Origin: Clostridia bacterium
GTDB taxonomy: Bacteria > Bacillota > Peptococcia > DRI-13 > SM3-B62
Direction of reading: 5' to 3'
Assembly: GCA_018432615.1 (NCBI GenBank)
Contig: JAHDSQ010000002.1
Span: 180,435-244,434, forward strand
Length of the DNA: 64,000 nucleotides
Part shown: piece after piece, positions 27,227 to 36,597 of the stretch
How positions within the stretch are numbered: the first letter of the stretch is position 1
How the letters are laid out: each line of letters opens with the position of its first letter
The notes under the pieces: model-generated
The model's database searches: none
What the model was told of the DNA's origin: nothing
Seen by the model: the letters and a program-made list of their open reading frames with translations, nothing else
Position numbers and translations under genes: made by a program

Positions 27227-28753
27227 TCATCGCCCTATAGCGCTGTAAATCCCTGTCATATCAAGGTTTTCTCGCACCGTCCCGGCCAGCCGCTCATATT
27301 CTTCTTCCTTCAACTCCCTCAGCGGCTTAGGAACCGTTTTGATGGGAGCAAGTCCCTTTTGCTCCCTAACCCTGTTCAATATTTTCCTGGTAAAGGCCGT
27401 ATTGTCAAAAATACCGTGAATATATGTGCCGAAGACATTGCCGTCCCCATTGATATAGCCGTCGACGACCTCCGTTTTTCGGCCCAATCTGCTTTTTATT
27501 TTAATAAACGGTCTGCTTCCCGGTCCTTGGGAACTGACTCCCATGTGGATTTCATAGCCCTGCAGAATTTCACCGTCCAAATCCGCCATGGCAGGAATTC
27601 CTCCGGCAGTCACGCAGGCTTTGACCTGAGCAGTCGTCTTTTCCTTTAAAAATACAGTCTCCATATCTAAATATCCCAGACCGCGCATTTTACCGAGTCC
27701 TGACTCCGTGTGATACGGATCCGACAGTTCTCTTCCCAGCATCTGATAACCGCCGCAAACCCCTATCAGCAATTTGCCTTTGCGCACATGCTGGGCAAGC
27801 TGCTCTTTTAGACCCGACTCCCGCAGATAGCGCAAATCCTCCAGGGTGTTTTTGCTTCCCGGAATAATCAGAACGTCGGGCTCGCCTAGGCTTTCCCCTG
27901 TCTTGACATAACGAAGTTTAACATCCTCAAAGTAGCGCAGCACGCTGAAATCAGTAAAGTTTGAAATGTAGGGCAAGCGAATCACCGCAACCTCTAGCTC
28001 CCCTGCTCCCACTTTCTCACTGCGGTCAAACTCTTCCGTCACGCTGTCTTCCTCATCTATATGCAAAGTCATGTAGGGGACAACACCAAGAACCGGTACT
28101 TCTATCAATTCCTCCAACTTCTTCAAACCGGGCTGAAGGATGGCCGGATCACCGCGAAATTTATTGATAATGACTCCCTTGACCCTTTTTTTCTCCTCTT
28201 CACTCAGCAGCATCATCGTACCGTAAAGAGAAGCAAAGACTCCTCCCCTGTCAATATCACCAATCAGAATAACAGGAGCATCGGCTATTTCCGCCATCCC
28301 CATGTTGACAAGGTCATTCTCACGCAAATTGATCTCCGCCGGGCTTCCGGCTCCTTCAATCACAATAAGGTCATAACGGCTTTCCAGTCGGTAATATTTT
28401 TCTCTGATCATTTCCCTGAGTTGCGGCTTGAAGGCATGGTACTCGGCCGCTGTCATATTCTGATAAACCCGTCCGTTTATGATAACCTGAGAGGTCTTGT
28501 CACCGGTCGGTTTGATCAGAATGGGGTTCATTTCCACGGAGGGCAAAATACCGCTTGCTTCCGCCTGCACAACCTGGGCCCTGCCCATTTCGTGCCCTTC
28601 TGCGGTAATAAAGGAGTTTAAAGCCATATTCTGCGCTTTAAAAGGAGCTGTGCTGTAGCCATCCTGCCGGAAAATCCGGCACAATGCCGCTGTCAACAGG
28701 CTTTTACCCACGGAGGAACCTGTTCCCTGCAGCATGATACATTTCCTGTTCAT
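27227..28753 (-). CDS. cbiP: cobyric acid synthase
   Basis: 508 residues with an N-terminal dethiobiotin-synthetase-like ATPase (QGTGSSVGKSLLTAALCR) and a C-terminal class I glutamine amidotransferase-like domain with the nucleophile in GVCGGYQMLG. It amidates side chains b, d, e and g. GAAGGATTG precedes the ATG. Confidence 0.94.
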   Translation of the reverse strand: MNRKCIMLQGTGSSVGKSLLTAALCRIFRQDGYSTAPFKAQNMALNSFITAEGHEMGRAQVVQAEASGILPSVEMNPILIKPTGDKTSQVIINGRVYQNMTAAEYHAFKPQLREMIREKYYRLESRYDLIVIEGAGSPAEINLRENDLVNMGMAEIADAPVILIGDIDRGGVFASLYGTMMLLSEEEKKRVKGVIINKFRGDPAILQPGLKKLEELIEVPVLGVVPYMTLHIDEEDSVTEEFDRSEKVGAGELEVAVIRLPYISNFTDFSVLRYFEDVKLRYVKTGESLGEPDVLIIPGSKNTLEDLRYLRESGLKEQLAQHVRKGKLLIGVCGGYQMLGRELSDPYHTESGLGKMRGLGYLDMETVFLKEKTTAQVKACVTAGGIPAMADLDGEILQGYEIHMGVSSQGPGSRPFIKIKSRLGRKTEVVDGYINGDGNVFGTYIHGIFDNTAFTRKILNRVREQKGLAPIKTVPKPLRELKEEEYERLAGTVRENLDMTGIYSAIGR

Positions 28754-28775
28754 TTTGCAATCCTTCCTTCTACTC

Positions 28776-30203
28776 TCACTGTTGATTCCGGCTTTTTACC
28801 CTGACTACGAAATTTTCTGCAAAACTGAGGTTGGAATACAGGTGCAAATGAGGATAACCCGCTGTCCCGTTTCCTTTAATATATCCGCACTCCCACTGTC
28901 TTTCGACCTCTTTGTTCTTAAGCTTACTGAGCTTAAAGACAGTTCTTTCTTCCTCGCCGCTGACCTTGGAATGATGAAACTCATGTATTTTAATAGCATC
29001 GCCCTTTTTACCCCATAGGCAACTGTCCTTCAGCTCCAACAGGGCATAGCCGAACCTTTGCAATCGCTGAGTCATCTGACACGTCCCGCGTAACCAGCCG
29101 GTCATGGCAAAACGCTCACCGGCAAAGTCCTCTAATTCCTCCAAGAGATACATCAAACCGCCGCATTCGGCGTGGTACGGCATCCCGGCGGCAAGAGCAG
29201 CCTTGATGCTCTGTTTCATTTTTGTATTCTCTGCCAGTTCCCGGGCAAAAACCTCCGGAAACCCACCACCCAGCCAAAGACCCTTCACCCCTTCGGGTAA
29301 AGCCTCATCCCGCAAAGGACTGAAGAAAACAGGCTTGACCCCCGCCTCCCGCAAAAGATCAAGGTTATCCCAATAATAGAAATTGAAAGCCTCATCGTTG
29401 GCCACCGCTATTTCCGCCGGTTGTCGATCAACCTCACTGCCTTGCGCACTCATTGCAGAAAAATCCGTGGCAGAAGATGAAGAAAAGGCTGGAACCGACT
29501 TATTCCAAGCTTTTGCGTGGTTAACGATCTCATCAACCTCAACCGTCTTTTCCACCATCTGCGCCAGCCTGCCTATCTTCTCCTTTAGCTGTGGCATCTC
29601 CACACTGGGAAGCAGCCCTAAATGACGGCTGGACAGCTCTATCTTTTCATCCTTCGGTAAATACCCAAAGGCTTTCAAACCTGTGTAACTTTCCACTGCC
29701 TCCTTCAACAAGAGGTAGTGCCTTTCACCGCTCACACGGTTGAAGATTACACCTGTCACATCGAGATCCCCGTCAAATTTCTGGTAGCCCTGTACCATTG
29801 CCGCCGCACTTACGGACATCCCGGCAGCATCAATGACAAGGATTACCGGTGCCTTGATTATCTTGGCAATCTGCGCCGTACTCCCCTTATCGCTGCTAAT
29901 TTCTGCACCGTCGAACAACCCCATCACACCTTCGATGACAGCAATATCCGCACCGACCATGTTTTTCTGAAATAAGTACAGGACAGTCTCTTCATCCAGC
30001 AACCAGCCGTCCAAGTTCCGCGATTTTCTACCGGTGATAAAGGTGTGGTAGGCCGTATCGATATAGTCCGGGCCAACCTTATAGGGCTGTACCTGCATCC
30101 TCCCGGAAAGTGCGGCAAGAAGACCTAAGGCTGCCGTTGTTTTACCGACTCCACTCTGTGTACCGGCAATAACCACCCTGGCCTGATTATTCTTATGCTT
30201 CAT
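28776..30203 (-). CDS. cbiA: cobyrinate a,c-diamide synthase
   Basis: About 475 residues: ATPase domain with VVIAGTQSGVGKTTAALGLL, AVIEGVMGLFDG, and a C-terminal amidotransferase domain with LWLGGGFPEVFARELAEN and HAECGGLMYLLEEL (nucleophilic Cys). It amidates the a and c side chains. The ATG at 30203 follows AGAGGTGA; an earlier frame start at 30227 would overlap cbiL. Confidence 0.93.
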   Translation of the reverse strand: MKHKNNQARVVIAGTQSGVGKTTAALGLLAALSGRMQVQPYKVGPDYIDTAYHTFITGRKSRNLDGWLLDEETVLYLFQKNMVGADIAVIEGVMGLFDGAEISSDKGSTAQIAKIIKAPVILVIDAAGMSVSAAAMVQGYQKFDGDLDVTGVIFNRVSGERHYLLLKEAVESYTGLKAFGYLPKDEKIELSSRHLGLLPSVEMPQLKEKIGRLAQMVEKTVEVDEIVNHAKAWNKSVPAFSSSSATDFSAMSAQGSEVDRQPAEIAVANDEAFNFYYWDNLDLLREAGVKPVFFSPLRDEALPEGVKGLWLGGGFPEVFARELAENTKMKQSIKAALAAGMPYHAECGGLMYLLEELEDFAGERFAMTGWLRGTCQMTQRLQRFGYALLELKDSCLWGKKGDAIKIHEFHHSKVSGEEERTVFKLSKLKNKEVERQWECGYIKGNGTAGYPHLHLYSNLSFAENFVVRVKSRNQQ

Positions 30204-30210
30204 TGCTGTC

Positions 30211-30909
30211 TCACCTCTTTTTAGCAATTATTGTGGAAAGGTAGTCAATACCTTCCTCCCCGATACTTTCTAATTCATGGCAGATCCGTTCCTCAGGCAA
30301 ACCACACCGGCTCACCATCACAGCATCACGCATATGTCCTGATTCTTTTAACCTTTCCACTATTTGCTGGTAATTTCGATAGGCCTTTAAAATAACGAGG
30401 TTATCTGCTGTTTCCAGTATCCTCTCCAGGTTTTTTTCATCTGTAACCGCCGGAACAATAGTCAAAGCCTCGTCCCCTTCGGCCAGGGTAATCCCGGTCA
30501 TGGCGGCAATAGCCGCATAAGAAGTAATTCCGGGGATCGTTACAATTTCATGTCCGCAATCCCGCAAATTCTTTAAAACATAGCCATAAGTGCTGTATAA
30601 CATAGGATCCCCCAGGGTGATAAAAGCGACCTTTTTGCCTTCCTGCAGATACCCTAATATTTCCCGGCTATTCTCAGACCAGGCTCCGGCAAGAGTCTCC
30701 TTTCCTTTAACCATGGGAAAAACCATTTTCACAATATCTGTATGAGAAGGCAAATAAGGACGAACCACGGACAATGCCGTGCTTTCTCCCGTGTCTTTAG
30801 CTTTAGGCGCTACTACAACATCTGCCGCTTTTAAAGTGTTGACTGCCTTTATCGTTAACAACTCGGGGTCTCCCGGCCCCACTCCTACTCCATATAGTAT
30901 ACCTGCCAT
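30211..30909 (-). CDS. cbiL: cobalt-precorrin-2 C20-methyltransferase
   Basis: 232 residues: LYGVGVGPGDPELLTIKAV, VVVAPKAKDTGESTALSVVR, FITLGDPMLYSTYGYVLK and TIPGITSYAAIAAMTG mark CbiL. It methylates C20 just after cobalt insertion. GAGGATAAGG precedes the ATG; the gene lies between the binding protein and cbiA. Confidence 0.93.
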   Translation of the reverse strand: MAGILYGVGVGPGDPELLTIKAVNTLKAADVVVAPKAKDTGESTALSVVRPYLPSHTDIVKMVFPMVKGKETLAGAWSENSREILGYLQEGKKVAFITLGDPMLYSTYGYVLKNLRDCGHEIVTIPGITSYAAIAAMTGITLAEGDEALTIVPAVTDEKNLERILETADNLVILKAYRNYQQIVERLKESGHMRDAVMVSRCGLPEERICHELESIGEEGIDYLSTIIAKKR

Positions 30910-30911
30910 CG

Positions 30912-32270
30912 TTACCTTATCCTCTCTGCTAGATCTATTAACTCATTCCCTGTAATAAACCCATCAGGTTGCAAAGAACCTTCCGGTGATTGTAATACAT
31001 CGTTTATCACTGCCTGAATCTCATTATCCTCCAAACCTGCTGACCTACATAATACTTGTACCGCTAATTCCCTAGTCACCTTCTCGTCAGGACGGAATTC
31101 TTGACCATATCCGTCTATATAACCGGCTAAAACAGCCGTTTCGATGAAATCAAGCCCGGGATGGTCAAAACGCACATCCACATAATCTCCATAGACGTGC
31201 CCATCGGGAGACTTAGCATAATTCCGAGACGTCGGTACATAAATCTCCTGATGATTGAACATAACGGCTGCTTCCGCCATCTGAGCCCTAGTCAAGTTTT
31301 CTTGTCCGGCGAAAGCATCCAGACTGTCCATAATCTCCGGGTAAAACATCCTGGCCAGTTCCTTGACCCCTTGAGAAAAACGAAAGGTAGGGCTGGAGAT
31401 AAGCTTTTCACTTATTGTATATACCCTTCCCTCTTCCACAGCCTTGATAGCGTAAAAACCCGGCCTTTCCTTAATGCCTTCCGCGGTGACACCAGCACTC
31501 ATACCACCTACTTGTGCCACATATACATCTATTTCCACAGCCTTTTCCAAAATCCTCTCCGCACCGTAAGCGGCAATAGACGAACCCTCCTGCAAGCCTT
31601 CCGCATCGGAAGCAATATTACGACCTCCCGCAAATTTAATGGCCAAGGCAGGCATAGCATCCAAGGTTACTGTTCGATAGTTGTTTTCCGTAGATTCGAA
31701 ATACACGCCAACCTGTTTATCTACCTTAGCGGTAATGGTCTGTATTGAAAGGATTTCGTTTTCAAACTGCGCCAAAAGCCCTTGGGCCTTTTCCTCTTTG
31801 CCCGTCAAAAGGCCCAGCTTTTCAATGTATTGAGCAAATCCGTCAAAGCTTTCGGGATAGAGACTGACAACATTTATTTTTGCTTTTCTCAAAGCCTCGA
31901 CGAATTCCGGTTTGCTACGCTCAATGAAGGGTCTAATTAGCACAAGATCAGGCTCGGCGGCAATAACCTTTTCCGGATCGGAACGGTAGTCGTAGACATC
32001 TTTTTCCGCAACCTGCGGCGGATAATTGTCCGTTTTGTACACCCCGATAATCTCCTGCTCCAAACCCAATGAAAATAGGTTCTCCGTATGGGCCGAATAA
32101 AGTGAGATGATCCTTTGCGCCGGTTCATCCATCTCGATGACAAAACCGGAATCATCGGTGAATTGGATTTTTGCCCGGTCAGTTTCCGTCCCCTGATTGA
32201 CAGCCTCACTACCGCAACCGGCAGTAAAAAATAGCATCGCAACCGCAAATAAGCAAATCAGTCTTTTCAT
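30912..32270 (-). CDS. ABC transporter substrate-binding lipoprotein fused to an SLH-like C-terminal domain
   Basis: 452 residues. The lipobox FFTAGC puts the lipidated cysteine at residue 19. Residues about 40-310 form a type III (FecB/BtuF) binding domain (RIISLYSAHTENLFSLGL, AAEPDLVLIRPF, GMSAGVTAEGIKERPGFYAI). The last 130 residues are unusual: LTRAQMAEAAVMF, then FIETAVLAGYIDGYG, FRPDEKVTRELAVQVLCR, the pattern of S-layer homology repeats. Lipid anchor plus wall-binding module suggest a protein spanning membrane to wall polymer. With the adjacent permease and ATPase under the cobalamin riboswitch it probably delivers corrinoid, though a cobalt or siderophore-like ligand is possible. Confidence 0.88.
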   Translation of the reverse strand: MKRLICLFAVAMLFFTAGCGSEAVNQGTETDRAKIQFTDDSGFVIEMDEPAQRIISLYSAHTENLFSLGLEQEIIGVYKTDNYPPQVAEKDVYDYRSDPEKVIAAEPDLVLIRPFIERSKPEFVEALRKAKINVVSLYPESFDGFAQYIEKLGLLTGKEEKAQGLLAQFENEILSIQTITAKVDKQVGVYFESTENNYRTVTLDAMPALAIKFAGGRNIASDAEGLQEGSSIAAYGAERILEKAVEIDVYVAQVGGMSAGVTAEGIKERPGFYAIKAVEEGRVYTISEKLISSPTFRFSQGVKELARMFYPEIMDSLDAFAGQENLTRAQMAEAAVMFNHQEIYVPTSRNYAKSPDGHVYGDYVDVRFDHPGLDFIETAVLAGYIDGYGQEFRPDEKVTRELAVQVLCRSAGLEDNEIQAVINDVLQSPEGSLQPDGFITGNELIDLAERIR

Positions 32271-33079
32271 CTGTCATCTTCCCCCCTTGTCATATGATTG
32301 CCGTCCAGACAATCCTGAATATGATCTACATAAATCTCCTGATATCCGATATTCTCACCCAAGCCATGTAAATAGGTTTTAACCGCAAACCCTTCCTTCT
32401 CCAAAATGGTTTTCCAGGATTCCTCTTCATCCCCCGCCATGTCATTTACAGCATGGTCACCGGCCACAACCATATATGGCATCAAAATGACCTCTCTGAT
32501 ACCCTTGGCACGTAGCTTTTTTATCACATCAGCAAGACTGGGATAACCCTCCACGGTACCCAAGAAAATATTTGGCAGACTATCCGCAAGCTTCAACTGC
32601 AAACAGGAATAACAGGCATTGGCAAAATGCTCGGTTCCATGCCCCATCAGCACCACTGCCTGACTTTTCCGCAACTTTGGCAGTTGCTTTTTTAGAGCTT
32701 CCACTGCGGCATCATAGTCTTCAATGGTAGTCAAAACAGGCCTGCCTACGGAGATCTTCTCAAATTGCCCTTCATAAGCCAGCGCAGGTCCCACAATTTT
32801 TTCATTGTATTCTTCACCGGGAATAATATGCAAAGGTTGAATAATAACCTCCGTGAAGGCCTCCGCCTTCATCCTTTTTAAAGACTCTGCTAAGCTTTCG
32901 ATGATCACACCATCTCTCTCACGCAGCTTTTTTCTGATCATATTGGAAGTAAAAGCACGACGCACCTCATATCCCGTGAAACACTCTTTGATCCTGTTTT
33001 CACAGGCTTCAATGGTTATTTGACAGGTATCATGATGACTTGTTCCGAAACTCGCCACAACTATCCCCTTCTTGGCCAT
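32267..33079 (-). CDS. cbiK: sirohydrochlorin cobaltochelatase
   Basis: 270 residues, the CbiK form. The chelatase histidines occur in LMGHGTEHFANACY (near residue 147) and in MVVAGDHAVNDMAGDEEESW (near 209), both diagnostic. It inserts Co2+ into sirohydrochlorin, the step that commits to the early-cobalt route. No signal peptide is present, so it is cytoplasmic. Its stop overlaps the binding protein's ATG. Confidence 0.94.
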   Translation of the reverse strand: MAKKGIVVASFGTSHHDTCQITIEACENRIKECFTGYEVRRAFTSNMIRKKLRERDGVIIESLAESLKRMKAEAFTEVIIQPLHIIPGEEYNEKIVGPALAYEGQFEKISVGRPVLTTIEDYDAAVEALKKQLPKLRKSQAVVLMGHGTEHFANACYSCLQLKLADSLPNIFLGTVEGYPSLADVIKKLRAKGIREVILMPYMVVAGDHAVNDMAGDEEESWKTILEKEGFAVKTYLHGLGENIGYQEIYVDHIQDCLDGNHMTRGEDDR

Positions 33080-33107
33080 TATGTTTCATCCTTTCCAAAA
33101 TCACTTA

Positions 33108-33866
33108 TTATCTAGGCAGTACCACCAATCCTCTGCTGCCGATTTTTTTCACATTTATCTTAAACAAGGACTTGATAAAAGTCGGCTGCATGACATTTTC
33201 CGTCTGTCCCCACTGCAGCACCTGTCCGTCCTGCAAAGCAAGAATCATATCGCTGTAAGTATCAGCCATATTCAAATCATGCATGATGGCCACAACCGAA
33301 ATACCTTCCTTCTCCACGAGCTCCTTCAGCAAATCAAGGGATTTGACGGAATAGCAAATATCCATAGCCGAAAAAGCCTCATCAAGAAAGATGACCTCCG
33401 GAGTCTGGGCTATGGCCCGAGCCAGAAAAACCCTTTGCCTCTCCCCCGCACTTATCTCCGTGATCAGATCAGAGGCAAACCTTAATGTATCGGTTTTCTT
33501 CATAGCCTCGTATACTATTTCAAAATCCCGTTCCTTCAGTTCCCGACCTCTATCCTGAAAAGGATTGCGTCCCATCATGACTACCTCTAAGCAGGTAAAA
33601 GGAAAGCGGACAACGGTATCCTGTTTAACAACCGCTATTTTCTTGGCCAGCTCAGGTATCCCGTACTCGTTCAATGGTTTTCCCGCAAAAATGACTTGCC
33701 CCATCTTTGGCTTGAAAAGACCGGTCAAGATCCCAAACAAGGTCGATTTACCGGAGCCGTTGGGGCCAATAATGGTTACAAAGCTCTTCTTTTTGACGCT
33801 GAAACGCACCCCATGCAGCACCCTTTTATTCTCATAAGCAAAGCCCACATCCTCAATTTTGTACAC
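33108..33866 (-). CDS. ABC transporter ATP-binding protein, FecE/BtuD type
   Basis: 252 residues: Walker A GPNGSGKSTLFGIL (about residues 34-47), signature motif ISAGERQRVFLARAIA, Walker B EVIFLDEAFSAMD (an aromatic replaces the usual Pro-Thr after the Glu-Ala) and the switch histidine in VVAIMHDLNMAD. It powers the adjacent permease. The gene ends 28 nt before cbiK, giving a transporter-chelatase cluster at the head of the operon. Confidence 0.92.
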   Translation of the reverse strand: MYKIEDVGFAYENKRVLHGVRFSVKKKSFVTIIGPNGSGKSTLFGILTGLFKPKMGQVIFAGKPLNEYGIPELAKKIAVVKQDTVVRFPFTCLEVVMMGRNPFQDRGRELKERDFEIVYEAMKKTDTLRFASDLITEISAGERQRVFLARAIAQTPEVIFLDEAFSAMDICYSVKSLDLLKELVEKEGISVVAIMHDLNMADTYSDMILALQDGQVLQWGQTENVMQPTFIKSLFKINVKKIGSRGLVVLPR

Positions 33867-33868
33867 CC

Positions 33869-34936
33869 TTATCCCTCTTTCGCAAAAGACTTTTTACGGT
33901 TTATAAAAATATAGATAAAGAACGGCCCACCCAATAACGTGGTGACGACGCCCACGGGAACCTCAACATTCAACAGAACCCTTGCCCCTGTGTCGGCTAA
34001 CAGCAGCAGCTCACCCCCCAAAAGCGCGGAAAGGGGCAGGAGAACACGATTATCGGAGCCAACCATAAAACGAAGCAAATGGGGAACAATCAAGCCTACA
34101 AAACCGATAATCCCGCTGATGGAAACACACACAGCCGTTATCAGCGAACCGCAAACCAACAAAATCCGACGCAGTCTTTGGGTATCTACCCCTAAAGATC
34201 TGGCCTCCTGCTCACCCAAACACATGATATTTAAATCTCCGGCATAATAAATGCAGATCCCAATGCAAGCCAAGATTACAGGAAATCCCAAGGTAACATC
34301 TTCCCAACCCCGTGCCACCAGACTACCCATCAGCCAGCCGATAATTGCTGATACCTCTTCACCCGCGATGCTTTTGATCATACTGATGGCGGCCGAAAGA
34401 ATAGTGCTCACGATAATACCTGCAATAACCAAATTAGAAGTGCTAAGATGCCCTTGCGCTCGAGCCACAAGAACTACAAGCCCTAAAGTCAGAAAGGCTC
34501 CGACAAATGCCGCCAGAGTCACCGGAACAAAGTAATACGGCAAAAAAATATTAATATAAATGGCCAGAGAAGCCCCAAAAGCCGCTCCTGATGAGACTCC
34601 CATGGTATATGAATCCGCCAGAGGATTCATTAAAAGGGATTGAAAGACCGCACCTGAAACCGCCAGTCCACTCCCGACCAACACTGCAACCAGTATTCGC
34701 GGAAAACGAATATCCCAAATTATAGCCGTTTGAGCCTCAGTAAGATTCAGGAAAAATGAATTATCCCCGCTGATTTTCCCAAGCACAACCCTAATTATCT
34801 GTCCGACAGCAATTTCCGCTTTGCCCTGACTCAATGAAAACAGTATTAGAGTAAAAAGCAGGGCAAGTAGTGCCACAGTTATGATCCTTGCCCTATGGTA
34901 CTTGTAGTCTATGATTTGTTTTAGAGTCTTCTGCAT
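33869..34936 (-). CDS. ABC transporter permease, FecCD/BtuC type
   Basis: About 355 residues with eight to ten hydrophobic segments. LNLTEAQTAIIWDIRFPRIL, GSGLAVSGAVFQSLLMNPLAD and IIGFVGLIVPHLLRF are FecCD-family signatures. The ATG at 34936 is preferred to an in-frame ATG at 34996 that lies close to the riboswitch terminator and has no ribosome-binding site. It is the first gene after the cobalamin riboswitch, so uptake of corrinoid (or cobalt chelate) is the likely role. Confidence 0.92.
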   Translation of the reverse strand: MQKTLKQIIDYKYHRARIITVALLALLFTLILFSLSQGKAEIAVGQIIRVVLGKISGDNSFFLNLTEAQTAIIWDIRFPRILVAVLVGSGLAVSGAVFQSLLMNPLADSYTMGVSSGAAFGASLAIYINIFLPYYFVPVTLAAFVGAFLTLGLVVLVARAQGHLSTSNLVIAGIIVSTILSAAISMIKSIAGEEVSAIIGWLMGSLVARGWEDVTLGFPVILACIGICIYYAGDLNIMCLGEQEARSLGVDTQRLRRILLVCGSLITAVCVSISGIIGFVGLIVPHLLRFMVGSDNRVLLPLSALLGGELLLLADTGARVLLNVEVPVGVVTTLLGGPFFIYIFINRKKSFAKEG

Positions 34937-34998
34937 AGATTTCACCGGTCTTTTCTTGTTGAATTTAGACTGTGCCTCTGCCGGGCACGCCCACAAAC

Positions 34999-35031
34999 AA
35001 AAGTCCCCCAGTTATTTACTGAGAGACTTTT
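34999..35031 (-). terminator. expression-platform terminator of the cobalamin riboswitch
   Basis: On the minus strand AAAAGTCTCTCAGT pairs with ACTGGGGGACTTTT (14 bp with G-U pairs) around the loop AAATA, followed by TTTTGTTTG. It stands between the aptamer and the permease start. Confidence 0.75.
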
Positions 35032-35084
35032 CCCATCTAAAAGAATCCCGTGCCTTTCGCTCCCCCGCGGCGCACTTCCTCCTA

Positions 35085-35240
35085 CAGGCAGGTCTCCTGA
35101 CTCGCAGTTCATCCTCCTCTTCTGCCTTCCCATGTTTACGCACAGTGGCTTTTCAACCGAAGATTTGTCACCGCTCACAGTGGTGGGTCCGTACCGGATT
35201 TTAACCGGTTTCCCTATTCTCTCGTTAACAAGAGCACCTG
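35085..35240 (-). ncRNA. cobalamin riboswitch
   Basis: The minus strand shows the ordered aptamer consensus: GGGAAACCGGT, AAAATCCGGTACGGACCC, CCACTGTGAGC, AAAAGCCACTGTG, GGGAAGGC and the B12-box GAGTCAGGAGACCTGCC near its end. Adenosylcobalamin binding should favour the downstream terminator (34999-35031) and so shut off the whole transport and synthesis operon below it. Confidence 0.95.
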
Positions 35241-35294
35241 TAAGTCCGATATTCAATTGTATTAATAATGGTTTGCTTTACCAGCCTATATGAC

Positions 35295-35323
35295 ATTCTA
35301 ATACATTGCCCGTATTTCTTCAA
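35295..35323 (-). promoter_or_regulatory. promoter of the cobalamin operon
   Basis: TTGAAG (35323-35318) and TAGAAT (35300-35295) on the minus strand lie 17 bases apart, about 55 nt upstream of the aptamer, in the gap after rodA. Confidence 0.55.
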
Positions 35324-35361
35324 TCACTAATTTTCACGCATTTTTTTATTCTTATACGATT

Positions 35362-36492
35362 TTAAAACAAGATCCTATCGCGATATACATAAACATTCAT
35401 CACTAACCCCAAAGCAATCATATTTGCCAACAGCGCACTTCCCCCGTAGCTGACAAACGGCAGGGGTATCCCTGTGATAGGCATTATTCCTATCGCCATG
35501 CCAATGTTCTGCAAAATATGAAAAGCAAACATAGAAATTACGCCAATAACTATTAAGGATCCAAAAGGATCTTTAGCTTTCGTGGCAATCTTAATTCCCC
35601 TATATAACAGTAGGAAGAAAAAAAGAAGCATCAAGGCTGATCCAATAAATCCAAATTCTTCGGCCAGTACACTGAAAATGAAATCAGTCCACTGCTCCGG
35701 CAAAAAATTTCCCCCGCTCTGGGAACCCATCATCCAACCTTTACCCAAAAGCCCGCCGGAGCCCACTGCAATCTGCGACTGGATCACGTTCCATCCCCAA
35801 CCCCTGGGATCTATCATAGGGTCAACAAACACTATCAGTCTCATAAGCTGGTACTCTTTTAACGGCAGCCACAAGTCCCAGGTGTAATGGGCATAAATAG
35901 CCAGTACCACCAGACCTATACCCCCGGCAAACAGCGAAGTCAATAAAAGCGGCGATGCCCCTGCTGCCAACATCATTCCAAACATTATCGCCACATAGAC
36001 CAAACCTGTACCCAAATCGGGCTGCATCATAATCAACAATAACGGAATCCCCACATAAATAAACACGGGAATAAAGCTCTTTAACGTATTTAATTTCCCG
36101 ATCCTCGGGGCAAGGAACTGTGCCATACCGATAATCAATAAAGTCTTAACGACCTCAGCCGGCTGGAAGCCAAGCGGCCCAATATAAATCCAGGCTTGAG
36201 CCCCTTTCGTCTCCGTCCCTAAAAAGAGAACCGCCAATAGAAGCAAAAGATTAAGGATATATATGTGAGTAGCATACTTAGCCAATTTACTGTAATCGAC
36301 AGTCAGGACTAAAAAAAATGCTACTACCCCAACTGCCGTCCAAAGCAACTGGCGCTGAACAAAATCAACACCAAACCTTTCACCGGCATTGTGGGAGGCA
36401 CTTGCTAAAACAAAGAAGCCCATCACAAGAATGAGCGCCACATCTAATAAGAGCAAAGGATCTATGCTTTTTAATACCTTAGAAATTCTCAT
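35362..36492 (-). CDS. rodA: rod-shape SEDS peptidoglycan polymerase
   Basis: 376 residues, about ten membrane segments. Features of RodA rather than FtsW include QAWIYIGPLGFQPAEVVKT and the C-terminal GMAIGIMPITGIPLPFVSYG. It polymerises glycan strands with the partner class B PBP encoded nearby (mrdA). The ATG at 36492, seven bases after GGAGGG, is preferred to a TTG two codons earlier. It ends the mre-min-rodA block. Confidence 0.93.
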   Translation of the reverse strand: MRISKVLKSIDPLLLLDVALILVMGFFVLASASHNAGERFGVDFVQRQLLWTAVGVVAFFLVLTVDYSKLAKYATHIYILNLLLLLAVLFLGTETKGAQAWIYIGPLGFQPAEVVKTLLIIGMAQFLAPRIGKLNTLKSFIPVFIYVGIPLLLIMMQPDLGTGLVYVAIMFGMMLAAGASPLLLTSLFAGGIGLVVLAIYAHYTWDLWLPLKEYQLMRLIVFVDPMIDPRGWGWNVIQSQIAVGSGGLLGKGWMMGSQSGGNFLPEQWTDFIFSVLAEEFGFIGSALMLLFFFLLLYRGIKIATKAKDPFGSLIVIGVISMFAFHILQNIGMAIGIMPITGIPLPFVSYGGSALLANMIALGLVMNVYVYRDRILF

Positions 36493-36597
36493 GTGCAAAC
36501 CCTCCGCCCTAATTATACCTCATCAAGACATATCCGAGAAGTACAAGTTCGTGTCTTTAGGGCGGAAAAATGCACAAGTATATTTTGCCATTTCATT

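Noticed and set aside
35085..35323. The cobalamin riboswitch belonging to rodA
   Set aside because: The aptamer, terminator and promoter are oriented on the minus strand toward the permease gene; rodA lies upstream and ends before the promoter.
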